Of a DNA stretch of 23,804 nt, positions 8,084-17,209 are shown piece after piece. Positions within the stretch are counted from its first letter, which is position 1. Every line of letters begins with the position of its first letter. Origin of the DNA: Actinomycetota bacterium (GTDB lineage: Bacteria > Actinomycetota > Actinomycetes > Nanopelagicales > Nanopelagicaceae); contig WLMP01000004.1 of the NCBI GenBank assembly GCA_009700155.1, positions 1-23,804 on the forward strand. The letters run 5' to 3'. A model generated the notes under the pieces. The model was not told the origin of the DNA. It did not search any database and worked only from the letters and a program-made list of their open reading frames with translations. A program made the position numbers and the translations under genes.

Positions 8084-9043
8084 ATGAATACCCCAGATAC
8101 TGCAGCTCTCTGGCAAATCCGTAAAGCAGTTAAGCCTTGGTTAGAAAATAATTCTCAATCAATTTTATTTGGCTGCTCTGGTGGCGCTGATTCAATGGCA
8201 CTAGCACTTGCTTTATTTATTGAGTCTGAAAATAAAAACGTAATTCCCATTGTTGTAGATCACGGTCTACAACCAGAATCAGCTCAAGTAACTTTAGATA
8301 CAATCGAAAAATTAAAAAAAATCGGTTACAAACAAATTGAAACTGCTAAAGCCCAGGTAATTATTACCGATGGGTTAGAGGCCTCTGCCAGAAGAGCTAG
8401 GTATCAAATTTTCAATCAGTTTATTGATGCCTACGATGCTAAATATTTTTTACTTGCGCACACTTTAAATGATCAAGCTGAGAATGTGTTGCTCGGATTA
8501 GCCAGAGGCTCAGGTACTAGGTCTTTATCTGGCATGGCGGTAGAAAATAATAAGTTTATTAGACCATTATTAAAAATTTCCAGAGCAACAACACAAGCTG
8601 CATGCATTGAGGGTGGAGTAGAGATTTGGGAAGATCCTCATAATAATGATCAAAGATTTACAAGAGTTCGGGTTAGACAAAATATCTTGCCAGTTATTGA
8701 AGAAAACTTAGGTCCTAAAATTACGGAGGCACTTGCTAGAAGTTCTGATTTACTACGAGATGATGCAGATGCGTTAGATAGTTTTGCAAATGAATTTTTT
8801 AATCATGTAGATAAATTAAATCTAGAGGTTGTTGATTTAGAGCGGCTACCAAAAGCGATACGAACCAGAGTTCTTCGCCTAGCCATCTACAATGCTGGCT
8901 CACCATTTGGATCACTTACTGCAGATCACATTGGGAGTGTTGAAAGCCTAGTTTCTGACTGGCACGGTCAAAAAGAGGTAGCGCTACCTGGAAATGTGAA
9001 GGTTTTCAGAAATTCAGGCAGAATTATCCTCTCAAACCAATAA
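8084..9043 (+). CDS. tilS: tRNA(Ile)-lysidine synthetase
   Basis: Cytosolic ATP-dependent ligase that adds lysine to C34 of tRNA-Ile (CAU anticodon), switching its reading from AUG to AUA. The N-type ATP pyrophosphatase P-loop SGGADS is at residues 32-37, and the downstream family segments HTLNDQAENVLLGLARGSG and DPHNNDQRFTRVRVRQNILP are intact. At 319 residues it has the catalytic core and one further helical domain, as in other actinobacteria, rather than the longer E. coli form. It is followed within nine bases by hpt and then ftsH, the classic tilS-hpt-ftsH order. A leaderless start at 8084 is plausible. Confidence 0.95.
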   Translation: MNTPDTAALWQIRKAVKPWLENNSQSILFGCSGGADSMALALALFIESENKNVIPIVVDHGLQPESAQVTLDTIEKLKKIGYKQIETAKAQVIITDGLEASARRARYQIFNQFIDAYDAKYFLLAHTLNDQAENVLLGLARGSGTRSLSGMAVENNKFIRPLLKISRATTQAACIEGGVEIWEDPHNNDQRFTRVRVRQNILPVIEENLGPKITEALARSSDLLRDDADALDSFANEFFNHVDKLNLEVVDLERLPKAIRTRVLRLAIYNAGSPFGSLTADHIGSVESLVSDWHGQKEVALPGNVKVFRNSGRIILSNQ

Positions 9044-9048
9044 AGGAG
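9042..9048 (+). promoter_or_regulatory. Ribosome binding site for hpt
   Basis: AAAGGAG overlaps the tilS stop codon and lies four bases before GTG 9053, supporting that GTG as the hpt start. Confidence 0.65.
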
Positions 9049-9052
9049 AACC

Positions 9053-9604
9053 GTGGATCTATCAGCCCTTGGCAACGATATTGAAAGAGTAGTTGCAAGC
9101 GAGGAACAAATTCAAAATCGCTTAAAGGAAATGGCTGAACAAGTAAAAAAAGATTACGACGGTAGAGATTTAGTTTTAGTAGGAGTTTTAAAAGGCGCTG
9201 TTATGGCGATGGCAGATTTTTCTCGTTATCTACAAAGACATGTCGATATGGACTGGATGGCAGTTTCATCTTACGGAGCAGGCACTAAATCAAGTGGTGT
9301 TGTAAAAATACTTAAAGACTTAGACGGAGATGTTTTAGGAAGAGAAGTATTGATAATCGAAGATATCTTAGATACTGGCTTAACACTTTCCTGGCTAACT
9401 GAGAACTTATTGTCACGAGGAGCTAAATCAGTTTCGGTACTAACAGTATTAAGAAAGCCAGATGCAGCTAAGGTGAAGGTAGAGGCAAAGTATGTGGGCT
9501 TTGATATTCCAAGTGAGTTCGTCGTGGGTTATGGCTTAGATTTCAATCAGAAGTATCGAAATTTGCCGTTTATTGGCGTTCTTGCAAAACACCTTTATTC
9601 TTAA
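9053..9604 (+). CDS. hpt: Hypoxanthine phosphoribosyltransferase
   Basis: Purine-salvage enzyme that transfers phosphoribose from PRPP to hypoxanthine (and usually guanine), giving IMP or GMP. The PRPP-binding signature IIEDILDTGLT includes Glu103 and Asp104; the early loop LVGVLKGAVMAMADFSR and the base-binding region KYVGFDIPSEFVVGYGLDF are also as expected. Length of 183 residues is typical. The GTG start is backed by AAAGGAG upstream. It sits between tilS and ftsH, the usual place in Gram-positive bacteria. Confidence 0.95.
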   Translation: MDLSALGNDIERVVASEEQIQNRLKEMAEQVKKDYDGRDLVLVGVLKGAVMAMADFSRYLQRHVDMDWMAVSSYGAGTKSSGVVKILKDLDGDVLGREVLIIEDILDTGLTLSWLTENLLSRGAKSVSVLTVLRKPDAAKVKVEAKYVGFDIPSEFVVGYGLDFNQKYRNLPFIGVLAKHLYS

Positions 9605-9637
9605 GCCCCTAACAGCATTAAGAAAGAGATGTAATCG

Positions 9638-11695
9638 GTGGCGCAAAAAAAGAAGTTTAAACCTAATGGTTTTAAAGGATTTAGATCTGGTAAAAAACCA
9701 GTAAAGCCGTCGCCACAAATGGCAAGACGAATATTCCGTGGCCCACTGTTTTGGATAATTGCTGCTCTAATTGCTGTGAGTATTTTTGGCCAGATTTCAA
9801 CAACCGGTAAAGAATTTACAAAGGTTGAAACATCCGTAATTCTTAATCAGATATCCCAAAATAATGTTAAATCTGCAACTGTTATTGATCGTGACCAAAA
9901 GGTAAGAATAATTCTTAAAGATGGCGAGTTTGTTGATGGTGCTTCAAGTCTTGAAGCTTCATATGTGGTTGGTCAAGAATCCTTAATTGTTGAATTATTA
10001 ACAAGTAATCCACCTACTACAAATTGGGACGTGGAAGTTCCAAAGCAATCATTCTTTGTCTCTTTAATTCTTAGTATTCTGCCAATTTTGTTAATTATAT
10101 TTTTATTACTTTTATTCATGGGTGGTGGACAAGGCGGCAGAGTATTTTCATTTGGTAAGTCGCGCGCAAAATTACATAATAAAGAGATTCCAACTAACAC
10201 ATTTGCAGATGTTGCAGGAGCAGATGAAGCTGTAGCGGAATTAAGAGAGATTAAAGACTTTCTTGCTAGCCCCGATAAGTACAAAGCAATTGGCGCCAAA
10301 ATTCCTAAAGGTGTTTTGCTTTATGGACCGCCCGGAACAGGAAAAACTTTATTAGCACGTGCCGTAGCCGGTGAAGCAAAGGTGCCGTTTTATTCAATTT
10401 CTGGATCTGAGTTCGTCGAGATGTTTGTTGGAGTTGGTGCTTCTAGAGTGCGAGATCTTTTTGCACAAGCAAAACAAAATGCACCTGCGATTATTTTTAT
10501 TGATGAAATAGATGCTGTTGGTCGCCAACGTGGTGCCGGGCTTGGTGGCGGTAATGATGAGCGCGAGCAGACTCTAAATCAACTTTTAGTTGAGATGGAT
10601 GGGTTTGATGCAAACGGTCAAGTTATTTTGATTGCTGCTACAAACCGGCCAGATGTATTAGATCCTGCACTATTAAGACCTGGAAGATTTGATCGTCAAA
10701 TCACTGTTGATCGACCAGATCTAAAGGGAAGAGCAGCAATCCTTGCAGTGCACGCAAAAGGTAAAATGGTTACTAAAGATGTTGATCTAAATAATTATGC
10801 AAAGCGCACACCAGGATTTACCGGTGCAGATTTAGCAAATGTATTAAATGAAGCAGCGCTATTAGCTGCACGTGAAGATAGAAAAACAATTAAAAATACT
10901 GACATTGATGAGGCAATTGATCGTGTAATGGCTGGACCTCAAAAAGTATCTAGATTAATGACAGAAGAAGAACGAAGAATTACTGCCTACCATGAAGGTG
11001 GTCATGCATTAGTTGCACATGCACTCCCACATACTGATCCAGTGCATAAAGTAACAATAATGCCAAGAGGAAGAGCGCTTGGCTACACAATGGTGTTGCC
11101 TGATGAAGATAGATACGCAGTCACGCGTAATCAAATGCTAGATCAACTTGCATACACTATGGGTGGACGTGCTGCTGAAGAATTAATTTTCCATGATCCA
11201 ACAACTGGTGCTTCTAATGATATTGAAAAAGCTACAAATCTAGCGCGCGCTATGGTTACTCAATATGGAATGACGCAAAGACTTGGTGCAATTAAATTAG
11301 GAATTTCAGAATCACAACCATTTTTAGGTAGAGATTATGGGCATCAACGAGACTACTCTGAAAATGTAGCATCTATTGTTGATAGTGAAATAAGAGAGAT
11401 GATTGAAAATGCCCATCAAGAAGCATTTGATATTTTAGTAACTAATAGAGAAATACTAGATTTATTGGTTGAAGAACTTTTAGAAAAAGAAACATTAAAT
11501 AAAGAGGAAATTGAAGTAGTTTTTAAGAAGGTTAAGAAAGTAAAACCTAGAGCTGCTTGGACAGGGTCACAGAAAAGAGTTCCATCTAACCAGCCTCCAG
11601 TAGCGCTAAGACCAGCAAAAGTTAAAGCTATTGATGATGATAAATCAACGAAAAAAGTTACTCAAAAAAAGAGTGAAAAGGATGTAAATGAGTGA
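9638..11695 (+). CDS. ftsH: ATP-dependent zinc metalloprotease FtsH
   Basis: Membrane-anchored hexameric AAA+ protease that degrades misfolded membrane proteins and selected cytosolic regulators. The 685-residue protein starts with a basic stretch of about 35 residues, then a first membrane helix ([15 protein letters not shown]), an external domain of about 80 residues and a second helix ([18 protein letters not shown]). The AAA domain carries Walker A GPPGTGKT (230-237), Walker B IIFIDEID and the second region of homology [19 protein letters not shown]. The protease site is HEGGH (His452, Glu453, His456), with the likely third zinc ligand in [10 protein letters not shown]. The C-terminal 60 residues are Lys-rich and probably disordered. 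GTG 9638 has only a weak upstream AAAGAG. The last eight bases overlap folE. Confidence 0.96.
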   Translation: MAQKKKFKPNGFKGFRSGKKPVKPSPQMARRIFRGPLFWIIAALIAVSIFGQISTTGKEFTKVETSVILNQISQNNVKSATVIDRDQKVRIILKDGEFVDGASSLEASYVVGQESLIVELLTSNPPTTNWDVEVPKQSFFVSLILSILPILLIIFLLLLFMGGGQGGRVFSFGKSRAKLHNKEIPTNTFADVAGADEAVAELREIKDFLASPDKYKAIGAKIPKGVLLYGPPGTGKTLLARAVAGEAKVPFYSISGSEFVEMFVGVGASRVRDLFAQAKQNAPAIIFIDEIDAVGRQRGAGLGGGNDEREQTLNQLLVEMDGFDANGQVILIAATNRPDVLDPALLRPGRFDRQITVDRPDLKGRAAILAVHAKGKMVTKDVDLNNYAKRTPGFTGADLANVLNEAALLAAREDRKTIKNTDIDEAIDRVMAGPQKVSRLMTEEERRITAYHEGGHALVAHALPHTDPVHKVTIMPRGRALGYTMVLPDEDRYAVTRNQMLDQLAYTMGGRAAEELIFHDPTTGASNDIEKATNLARAMVTQYGMTQRLGAIKLGISESQPFLGRDYGHQRDYSENVASIVDSEIREMIENAHQEAFDILVTNREILDLLVEELLEKETLNKEEIEVVFKKVKKVKPRAAWTGSQKRVPSNQPPVALRPAKVKAIDDDKSTKKVTQKKSEKDVNE

Positions 11696-12308
11696 GGTTA
11701 ACTCTGTTTCAATGGGGCCAAATGATGGTGGTGCCAAGGGTGAGTTTGACCAAAAACGTGCAGAAAAAGCAGTAACAGAGTTATTGATTTCAATAGGTGA
11801 AGATCCAAATAGAGATGGATTAAAAGATACTCCTAAGAGATTTGCTAAAGCGCTGGCAGAAAATTTTGCAGGGTTATGGCAGAAACCTGAAGATGTTTTA
11901 ACTACCACTTTCGATATCGGTCATAAAGAGCTAGTAATTGTGCGCGAGATAGAAGTTTTTTCACACTGCGAGCATCACCTAACTCCATTTCATGGCGTAG
12001 CCCATATTGGTTATATTCCTGGCGAAAGTGGCCGCATAACTGGAATCTCTAAGCTCGCTCGCTTAGTTGATTTATATGCGCGTCGTCCTCAAGTTCAAGA
12101 AAGACTTACGTCACAAATTGCAGATGCGTTAGTTGAAATCTTGCAACCAGGCGGAGTTATTGTCATTATTGATTGTGAACACCTATGTATGTCAATGCGA
12201 GGTGTTAAAAAGTCACAAGCAAGAACTACAACAAGTGCGGTCCGAGGTCAGCTTTTAAATCCAGCAACCAGGGCTGAAGCGATATCGTTAATCAATCAAA
12301 CTAGGTAG
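11688..12308 (+). CDS. folE: GTP cyclohydrolase I
   Basis: First enzyme of folate synthesis, turning GTP into 7,8-dihydroneopterin triphosphate; a zinc-dependent cytosolic homodecamer. Zinc ligands are visible as Cys94 and His97 in [12 protein letters not shown] and Cys167 in [11 protein letters not shown]. The segment [20 protein letters not shown] is the hallmark family block. It is 206 residues, as usual for type IA enzymes. AAAAGGA lies five bases before the ATG, and the gene overlaps ftsH by eight bases. It opens the four-gene folate block folE-folP-folB-folK. Confidence 0.96.
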   Translation: MSEVNSVSMGPNDGGAKGEFDQKRAEKAVTELLISIGEDPNRDGLKDTPKRFAKALAENFAGLWQKPEDVLTTTFDIGHKELVIVREIEVFSHCEHHLTPFHGVAHIGYIPGESGRITGISKLARLVDLYARRPQVQERLTSQIADALVEILQPGGVIVIIDCEHLCMSMRGVKKSQARTTTSAVRGQLLNPATRAEAISLINQTR

Positions 12309-12310
12309 AA

Positions 12311-13108
12311 ATGAATCAAACGTTAGTTATGGGTATTCTAAATGTTACCCCGGATTCTTTTGCAGATGGCGGAAAGTATTTTTCAAAACAAGATGCAATT
12401 AACCAGGGTCGAAGGTTGTTTAACGAAGGTGCTGACATTATCGATGTCGGTGGTGAATCAACTAGGCCTGGTGCTGAACGGGTTAGCGAAGATGAAGAGA
12501 TTAGTAGGGTTATTCCAGTTGTAACTGAATTAATTAAAGATGGTGCAAAAATTAGTGTTGACACAATGCGCTCACAAGTTGCAAAAGAAGCAATTGCCGC
12601 CGGAGCTATGTACATAAATGATGTAAGTGGTGGCTTAGCTGATGAGAATATGGCAACCGTGATTTCTGCTAATCCAACCGTTCAATATGTAGTCATGCAT
12701 TGGCGTGGCCACTCTAAACAGATGCAGGAAAGTGCGATTTACAATGATGTTGTAAAAGATGTTAAAGATGAATTAGATAATAGGGTTTCAAGTTTAATCA
12801 CAAGTGGCGTAAATGCTGAACAAATTATTCTAGATCCTGGAATCGGTTTTGCTAAAGATAGTGGGCACAATTGGAAGCTTCTACAAAATATTGAAAGATT
12901 ACAATTGCTAGGCTACCCATTATTAGTTGGTGTCTCTAGAAAAAGATTTTTAGGTGAATTAGTTAATAGCCAAAACCCAAGTGACAGAGAGTTTGCAACA
13001 GTTGCCATGACTACTGAGTTAGCACGGCAGAAAGTTTGGGGAGTTAGAACACACACAGTAAAAGCTCATAAGGATGCAATTGCAGTGATTGAAAGGTTGC
13101 GCAAGTGA
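12311..13108 (+). CDS. folP: Dihydropteroate synthase
   Basis: Condenses 6-hydroxymethyl-dihydropterin diphosphate with p-aminobenzoate; the target of sulfonamides. The TIM-barrel signatures are all present: MGILNVTPDSFADGGKY at the N-terminus, DVGGESTRPGAERVS (the substrate loop), DVSGG, DPGIGFAKD and GVSRKRFLG. Length of 265 residues is normal. It begins two bases after the folE stop and its own TGA overlaps the GTG of folB (GTGA), so coupled translation is likely. Confidence 0.96.
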   Translation: MNQTLVMGILNVTPDSFADGGKYFSKQDAINQGRRLFNEGADIIDVGGESTRPGAERVSEDEEISRVIPVVTELIKDGAKISVDTMRSQVAKEAIAAGAMYINDVSGGLADENMATVISANPTVQYVVMHWRGHSKQMQESAIYNDVVKDVKDELDNRVSSLITSGVNAEQIILDPGIGFAKDSGHNWKLLQNIERLQLLGYPLLVGVSRKRFLGELVNSQNPSDREFATVAMTTELARQKVWGVRTHTVKAHKDAIAVIERLRK

Positions 13109-13461
13109 GCGACAAGATAATTATCTGTGGAGTATCAGCAAAAGGATTCCATGGTGTTCTGGGAAGGGAACAACGCAAAGGACAAAAATTCATAGTTGAC
13201 GTAGAACTAACCCTGAATTTGAAGAAGTTAAATGACGATTTGAATAAAACAGTGAACTATGCAGATGTAGTTGAATTAATAAACAATCATATAACCGGAA
13301 AACCAGTACTTTTGATTGAAACTTTGGCAGAGAATATAGGTAAAGATATATTACGAAAGTATAAAAAAACTTCAAATGTCCTAGTAAGAGTGCATAAGCC
13401 AAAAGCCCCAATCGCTTTTCGCTTTAAAGATATTGTTGTTCAAATAGAAATTAAAAAATGA
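13105..13461 (+). CDS. folB: Dihydroneopterin aldolase
   Basis: Cleaves 7,8-dihydroneopterin to 6-hydroxymethyl-dihydropterin and glycolaldehyde. The 118-residue protein has the family pattern GFHGVLGREQRKGQKF with Glu22, the Tyr52 segment VNYADVV, IETLAENI with Glu72, and the catalytic-lysine region VHKPKAPI near Lys98. GTG start and ATGA-type stop overlaps tie it to folP and folK on either side. Confidence 0.95.
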   Translation: MSDKIIICGVSAKGFHGVLGREQRKGQKFIVDVELTLNLKKLNDDLNKTVNYADVVELINNHITGKPVLLIETLAENIGKDILRKYKKTSNVLVRVHKPKAPIAFRFKDIVVQIEIKK

Positions 13462-13901
13462 AGGCTGTTATTGCACTAGGATCAAATCTTGAAAATAGAA
13501 AACTAAATCTAGATATTGCGGTAACAAAACTTGAAGAGCTTTTGACCAATTTGATCGTTTCAAAATATATTGAAAGTAAAGCAGTTGGTGGCCCTGTTCA
13601 GCCAGACTATTTAAATGCGGTTGTAATTGGTGAATCGAACTTAGAACCAGAAACTCTACTAATGAATTTACTTGATATTGAAGATCAAATGGGCAGAGTT
13701 AGAGGGATCAAATGGGGCCCAAGAATTATTGACTTAGATTTAATTATTTTTGGAGACCACATAGTTGACTCTAAAAATCTAAAACTTCCTCACCCACTAG
13801 CAAGTTCAAGAGATTTTGTTATAAAACCATGGCTATCAATCGATCCAGACGGAGCAATTCCAGGGGTAGGAGCAATAAAAAATCTTGGCATCTTTAAGTA
13901 G
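13458..13901 (+). CDS. folK: 6-hydroxymethyl-7,8-dihydropterin pyrophosphokinase
   Basis: Transfers pyrophosphate from ATP to 6-hydroxymethyl-dihydropterin, making the substrate of FolP. Visible signatures are ALGSNLENRKLNLDIA at the start, the pterin/metal block WGPRIIDLDLIIFGD with its two magnesium-binding aspartates, and LPHPLASSRDFVIKPW. At 147 residues it is slightly short of the usual 155-170, mostly at the C-terminus. The start overlaps the folB stop (ATGA). It closes the folate block and is followed by the promoter region of panC; part of that promoter (-35) lies inside the folK 3' end. Confidence 0.95.
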   Translation: MKAVIALGSNLENRKLNLDIAVTKLEELLTNLIVSKYIESKAVGGPVQPDYLNAVVIGESNLEPETLLMNLLDIEDQMGRVRGIKWGPRIIDLDLIIFGDHIVDSKNLKLPHPLASSRDFVIKPWLSIDPDGAIPGVGAIKNLGIFK

Positions 13902-13914
13902 AAAGAGTTAAACT
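13885..13914 (+). promoter_or_regulatory. Predicted promoter of panC-nadB-nadC-coaX
   Basis: TTGGCA (13885-13890) and TAAACT (13909-13914) are separated by 18 bases, a good match to the housekeeping -35/-10 pattern. Transcription would begin near 13921, leaving a leader of about 30 bases with AAAGGA at 13937-13942 eight bases before the panC ATG. The -35 is inside the end of folK. This is the strongest promoter-like element I see in the window. Confidence 0.55.
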
Positions 13915-13922
13915 TTAACTCT
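13904..13922 (+). promoter_or_regulatory. Perfect 19-bp palindrome, candidate operator of panC operon
   Basis: AGAGTTAAACTTTAACTCT reads as two perfect 9-base arms around a central C. It covers the -10 box and the expected transcription start of the panC promoter, where a bound repressor would block initiation. As RNA it would be only an A/U-rich stem with no T-run after it, so a terminator role for folK is less likely. Confidence 0.55.
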
Positions 13923-13950
13923 AGCCCGGTACCCGGAAAGGACTGGAGCC

Positions 13951-14739
13951 ATGATAGAAATTCATAAATCAAGTGATGATCTTGCGCGCCAGAAATATGA
14001 TGTGTTAGTCCCAACTATGGGAGCACTTCATGCAGGACATCAATCATTGATTGAAATTGCTAAAACAAAAGGTAAAAAAGTTTTAGTAAGTATTTTTGTT
14101 AACCCACTACAGTTTGAAGATAAGAACGACTTGAAGAATTATCCTAAGTCTCTAGATAGTGATATGAATCTTGCCGAAAAAGCAGGAGCCGATGGTGTTT
14201 TTACCCCAACCGAAGATGTCATTTATCCTGGAACAATTGTTGAAATATCAGCTGGGGAGTTAGGAGAAAAATATGAAGGCAAATCTAGACCCAAACATTT
14301 TAATGGTGTCTTAACAGTTGTAAAAAGATTATTTGAAATTACCTCCCCAAAGATTGCTATTTTTGGAGAAAAAGACTTTCAGCAGTTGTTCTTGATTAAA
14401 AAAATGGCAAAAGATTTAAATCTTCCTTTAGATATTATCTCAGCCCCAACAGTCCGTGATAAAAATGGACTTGCTCTATCATCTAGGAATGTTTATCTAG
14501 ATGATAATCAAAAGAGATCTGCACAGATAATTTATAAAACCTTACAGAAATCAAATCTTGATGATATGCATAAGGTGCTATTAGATGAACCAAATTTTAA
14601 ATTGGATTACCTAGAAATCATTGATGAGAATACTTTTCTAAAAGCTGATAAAAATACTCAAAATAAGCGTGCAATTATTGCTGGTTGGATTAACCAGATC
14701 AGATTAATCGATAATATGCCAGTGAGTACAAAATCATGA
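13951..14739 (+). CDS. panC: Pantothenate synthetase
   Basis: Joins pantoate and beta-alanine using ATP to make pantothenate. The nucleotidyltransferase HxGH motif is in VPTMGALHAGH (His27, His30); FVNPLQFE, GEKDFQQLFLIKKM and GLALSSRNVYL are the other family blocks. At 262 residues it is a little shorter than the usual 280. It is the first gene after the promoter and palindrome, behind AAAGGA, and its stop overlaps nadB (ATGA). panB and panD are not in the window. Together with coaX three genes downstream it supplies the early steps towards coenzyme A. Confidence 0.95.
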   Translation: MIEIHKSSDDLARQKYDVLVPTMGALHAGHQSLIEIAKTKGKKVLVSIFVNPLQFEDKNDLKNYPKSLDSDMNLAEKAGADGVFTPTEDVIYPGTIVEISAGELGEKYEGKSRPKHFNGVLTVVKRLFEITSPKIAIFGEKDFQQLFLIKKMAKDLNLPLDIISAPTVRDKNGLALSSRNVYLDDNQKRSAQIIYKTLQKSNLDDMHKVLLDEPNFKLDYLEIIDENTFLKADKNTQNKRAIIAGWINQIRLIDNMPVSTKS

Positions 14740-16340
14740 GGCTGTTAACTGGTAAACCTGGGTGGAGTACTTCCGCCGATGTTGTAGTGATTGGTTCTGG
14801 AGTTGCAGGGCTAACAACTGCATTAAATCTTAGGTCACATGGATTGTCAGTACTGCTCGTTACCAAAGCGCGCATTGATGAAGGTTCAACTAAATGGGCA
14901 CAAGGTGGAATTGCAGCTGCGCTTGGTCCAGGAGATACTCCAGATCAACATAAAAAAGACACCTTGATTGCAGGCGCTGGTTTATGCGACACCAAAGCAG
15001 TTGATGTATTAGTTTCTGAAGGACCTGAAGCAGTTAGAAAATTAATTGCTCAAGGAGCAGTATTTGATAAATCTGAAACGGGTGAAATTGCTTTAACTCG
15101 CGAGGGCGGACATTTACGTGATCGAATACTTCACGCCGGAGGTGATGCAACTGGCGCTGAAGTCTCTAGAGCCTTGCTTGCTGCCGTAAGAGATGACGAA
15201 GGAATTGAAATAATTGAACATGCACTTGCAATTGATGCATTAAAAAGTAAATCTGGTCGAGTCTGTGGTGTTTTACTGCATGTTATTGGAGCTGGCAGTA
15301 GAGATGGCGTTGGTAGTGCACTTGCCCGAGCTGTTGTTGTGGCAACCGGTGGTTTAGGTCAGGTTTATTCACAAACAACAAACCCCGCTGTTTCAACTGG
15401 CGATGGTGTGGCATTAGCACTTAGAGCTGGTGCAGAGGTTGCAGATGTTGAGTTTATACAATTTCATCCAACAGTCTTATGGCGTGATTTAGCAAACCGT
15501 GGCCAGCAACCACTAATTAGTGAAGCGGTGCGCGGCGAAGGAGCAATTTTACTAAATCATAAGAACGAACAATTTATGTTAGGAAAACACCCACAAGCTG
15601 ATTTAGCACCAAGAGATGTAGTTGCTAAAGAAATATTTAACCAAATGCAGGAAAGTGGTCAACCACATGTTTGGCTAGATGCAATGAAGGTTAAGGATTT
15701 TAAGAATAGATTTCCCACGATTTACGCATCATGCATAGCAAATGAGATAGATCCAACAAAAGAAAAAATTCCGGTAGCTCCTGCATCGCACTACGCATCT
15801 GGCGGCGTGAAGGTGGATCTAAATGGACAATCTTCTATTGCTGGACTTTATATCTGTGGTGAATCAGCCTGTACTGGTGCACATGGAGCAAATCGACTAG
15901 CTTCTAATTCGTTGTTAGAAGGTTTGGTTTTTGGCGCAAGAATTGCTGCGGCTTTATCAAAGCAACTACCCGCGCAAGAAGAGCCAATTTATGACACAAA
16001 TACAACCTTACTTGATCCAAAAATTGTATTACCTCTCCAAATTTCAATGAGTGAAGGTGCTGGAGTTATGAGATCTGAATCATCTCTGCAAAAAACTTTA
16101 CAAACATTAAATGAACTTTCAAAATTAACAAGTTCAGAACCAAGAATAGAGTCTTGGGAAGCTTCAAATCTACATTTACTTGCTACTGCAATTGTTAAGT
16201 CAGCACTAACTAGGAAAGAATCACGAGGCTCTCATTGGCGCAGTGACTATCCCCAAACTTCTGACACTTGGTTAAGTAGGATTACTAGCAAGATAGATGA
16301 TTCCGGCAATTGGAAATCTGATTTGGAGCCCGTTCAATGA
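14736..16340 (+). CDS. nadB: L-aspartate oxidase
   Basis: FAD-dependent enzyme that oxidises L-aspartate to iminoaspartate, the first step of de novo NAD synthesis. The dinucleotide-binding motif VIGSGVAG (residues 18-25) is near the N-terminus; the catalytic region includes KWAQGGIAAALG, EFIQFHPT, SEAVRGEGAILLN and the C-terminal flavin block CTGAHGANRLASNSLLEGL. At 534 residues it has the usual length, including the helical C-terminal domain. The partner quinolinate synthase (nadA), often next to it, is not in this window. Four-base overlaps tie it to panC and nadC. Confidence 0.95.
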   Translation: MRLLTGKPGWSTSADVVVIGSGVAGLTTALNLRSHGLSVLLVTKARIDEGSTKWAQGGIAAALGPGDTPDQHKKDTLIAGAGLCDTKAVDVLVSEGPEAVRKLIAQGAVFDKSETGEIALTREGGHLRDRILHAGGDATGAEVSRALLAAVRDDEGIEIIEHALAIDALKSKSGRVCGVLLHVIGAGSRDGVGSALARAVVVATGGLGQVYSQTTNPAVSTGDGVALALRAGAEVADVEFIQFHPTVLWRDLANRGQQPLISEAVRGEGAILLNHKNEQFMLGKHPQADLAPRDVVAKEIFNQMQESGQPHVWLDAMKVKDFKNRFPTIYASCIANEIDPTKEKIPVAPASHYASGGVKVDLNGQSSIAGLYICGESACTGAHGANRLASNSLLEGLVFGARIAAALSKQLPAQEEPIYDTNTTLLDPKIVLPLQISMSEGAGVMRSESSLQKTLQTLNELSKLTSSEPRIESWEASNLHLLATAIVKSALTRKESRGSHWRSDYPQTSDTWLSRITSKIDDSGNWKSDLEPVQ

Positions 16341-17209
16341 ACCAGTTAAGAGATAATTTGAAAACAATTGGCCTATCCCCAAATCATATTTTCCAGCAAG
16401 TAAAAGAGGCTATTAGTGAGGACTTAGCTGGCGGGGAAGACATAACTTCTGTTGCCACAATTACAGATTCACAAGTATCTACTGCAGATTTTATTTGTAG
16501 GGCTGATGGAATAGTAAGTGGATTACATGTTGCGGCGGCCGTATTAGAGTATTGCGGAATCAATCACTATGAAGTCCTAGTTGATGAAGGGGCAAAAGTA
16601 TCAGCCGGCAAGATTCTTATTACAGTTCAAGCAAACACAAGAAAGCTATTATTAGCCGAGAGGACAGCAATAAATTTTCTATCTCATTTAAGTGGTATTT
16701 CTACTAGTACCAGCAAATGGGTAAGTGAACTTTCTGGAACTAAATGCAAAGTAAGAGATACTAGAAAGACAACTCCTGGACTTAGGCAGTTAGAAAAATT
16801 TGCAGTCAGAATGGGTGCAGGCTTAAATCATCGAATATCCCTTTCAGAATCTGCATTAATAAAAGATAATCACATTGTCGCAGCCGGCAGTATCACAAAT
16901 GCATTTAAATTAGTTAAGCAAAAATTTCCGAATAAAAAAGTTGAAATTGAGGTAGATACATTAGAACAACTATCTGAAGCAATTTTGTTAAAACCAGATT
17001 TAATTTTGCTAGATAACATGAGCGTTGATCAATGCATTAAGGCAGTAAGTATTTCTAATGGCGCAGTTAAGTTAGAAGCATCAGGTGGATTGACTTTAGA
17101 AAATGCGAAAGCATATGCCAACACTGGAATTGATTATATGGCGGTTGGTGCACTCACACATTCAGCTCCAATACTTGATATTGGACTTGATTTCAGAAAG
17201 GAAAAATAA
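16337..17209 (+). CDS. nadC: Quinolinate phosphoribosyltransferase (nicotinate-nucleotide pyrophosphorylase)
   Basis: Converts quinolinate and PRPP to nicotinate mononucleotide and CO2. Family blocks are EDLAGGEDITSVAT at the N-terminus, RKTTPGLRQLEKFAV (Arg143, Lys144) in the active site, GAGLNHR, IKDNHI and EVDTLEQ, then LEASGGL and DYMAVGALTHSAP in the barrel. Length of 290 residues is typical. It overlaps nadB by four bases and coaX by one (TAATG), so NAD and CoA genes appear to share a transcript. Confidence 0.95.
   Translation: MNQLRDNLKTIGLSPNHIFQQVKEAISEDLAGGEDITSVATITDSQVSTADFICRADGIVSGLHVAAAVLEYCGINHYEVLVDEGAKVSAGKILITVQANTRKLLLAERTAINFLSHLSGISTSTSKWVSELSGTKCKVRDTRKTTPGLRQLEKFAVRMGAGLNHRISLSESALIKDNHIVAAGSITNAFKLVKQKFPNKKVEIEVDTLEQLSEAILLKPDLILLDNMSVDQCIKAVSISNGAVKLEASGGLTLENAKAYANTGIDYMAVGALTHSAPILDIGLDFRKEK

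Noticed and set aside
9973..10299. 108-codon minus-strand frame inside ftsH
   Set aside because: Lies wholly opposite a certain coding region with no ribosome binding site or domain; shadow.
13904..13922. Reading the palindrome as a folK transcription terminator
   Set aside because: The stem would be mostly A-U with a three-base loop and is followed by AGCCCGG, not a T-run; an operator fits better.
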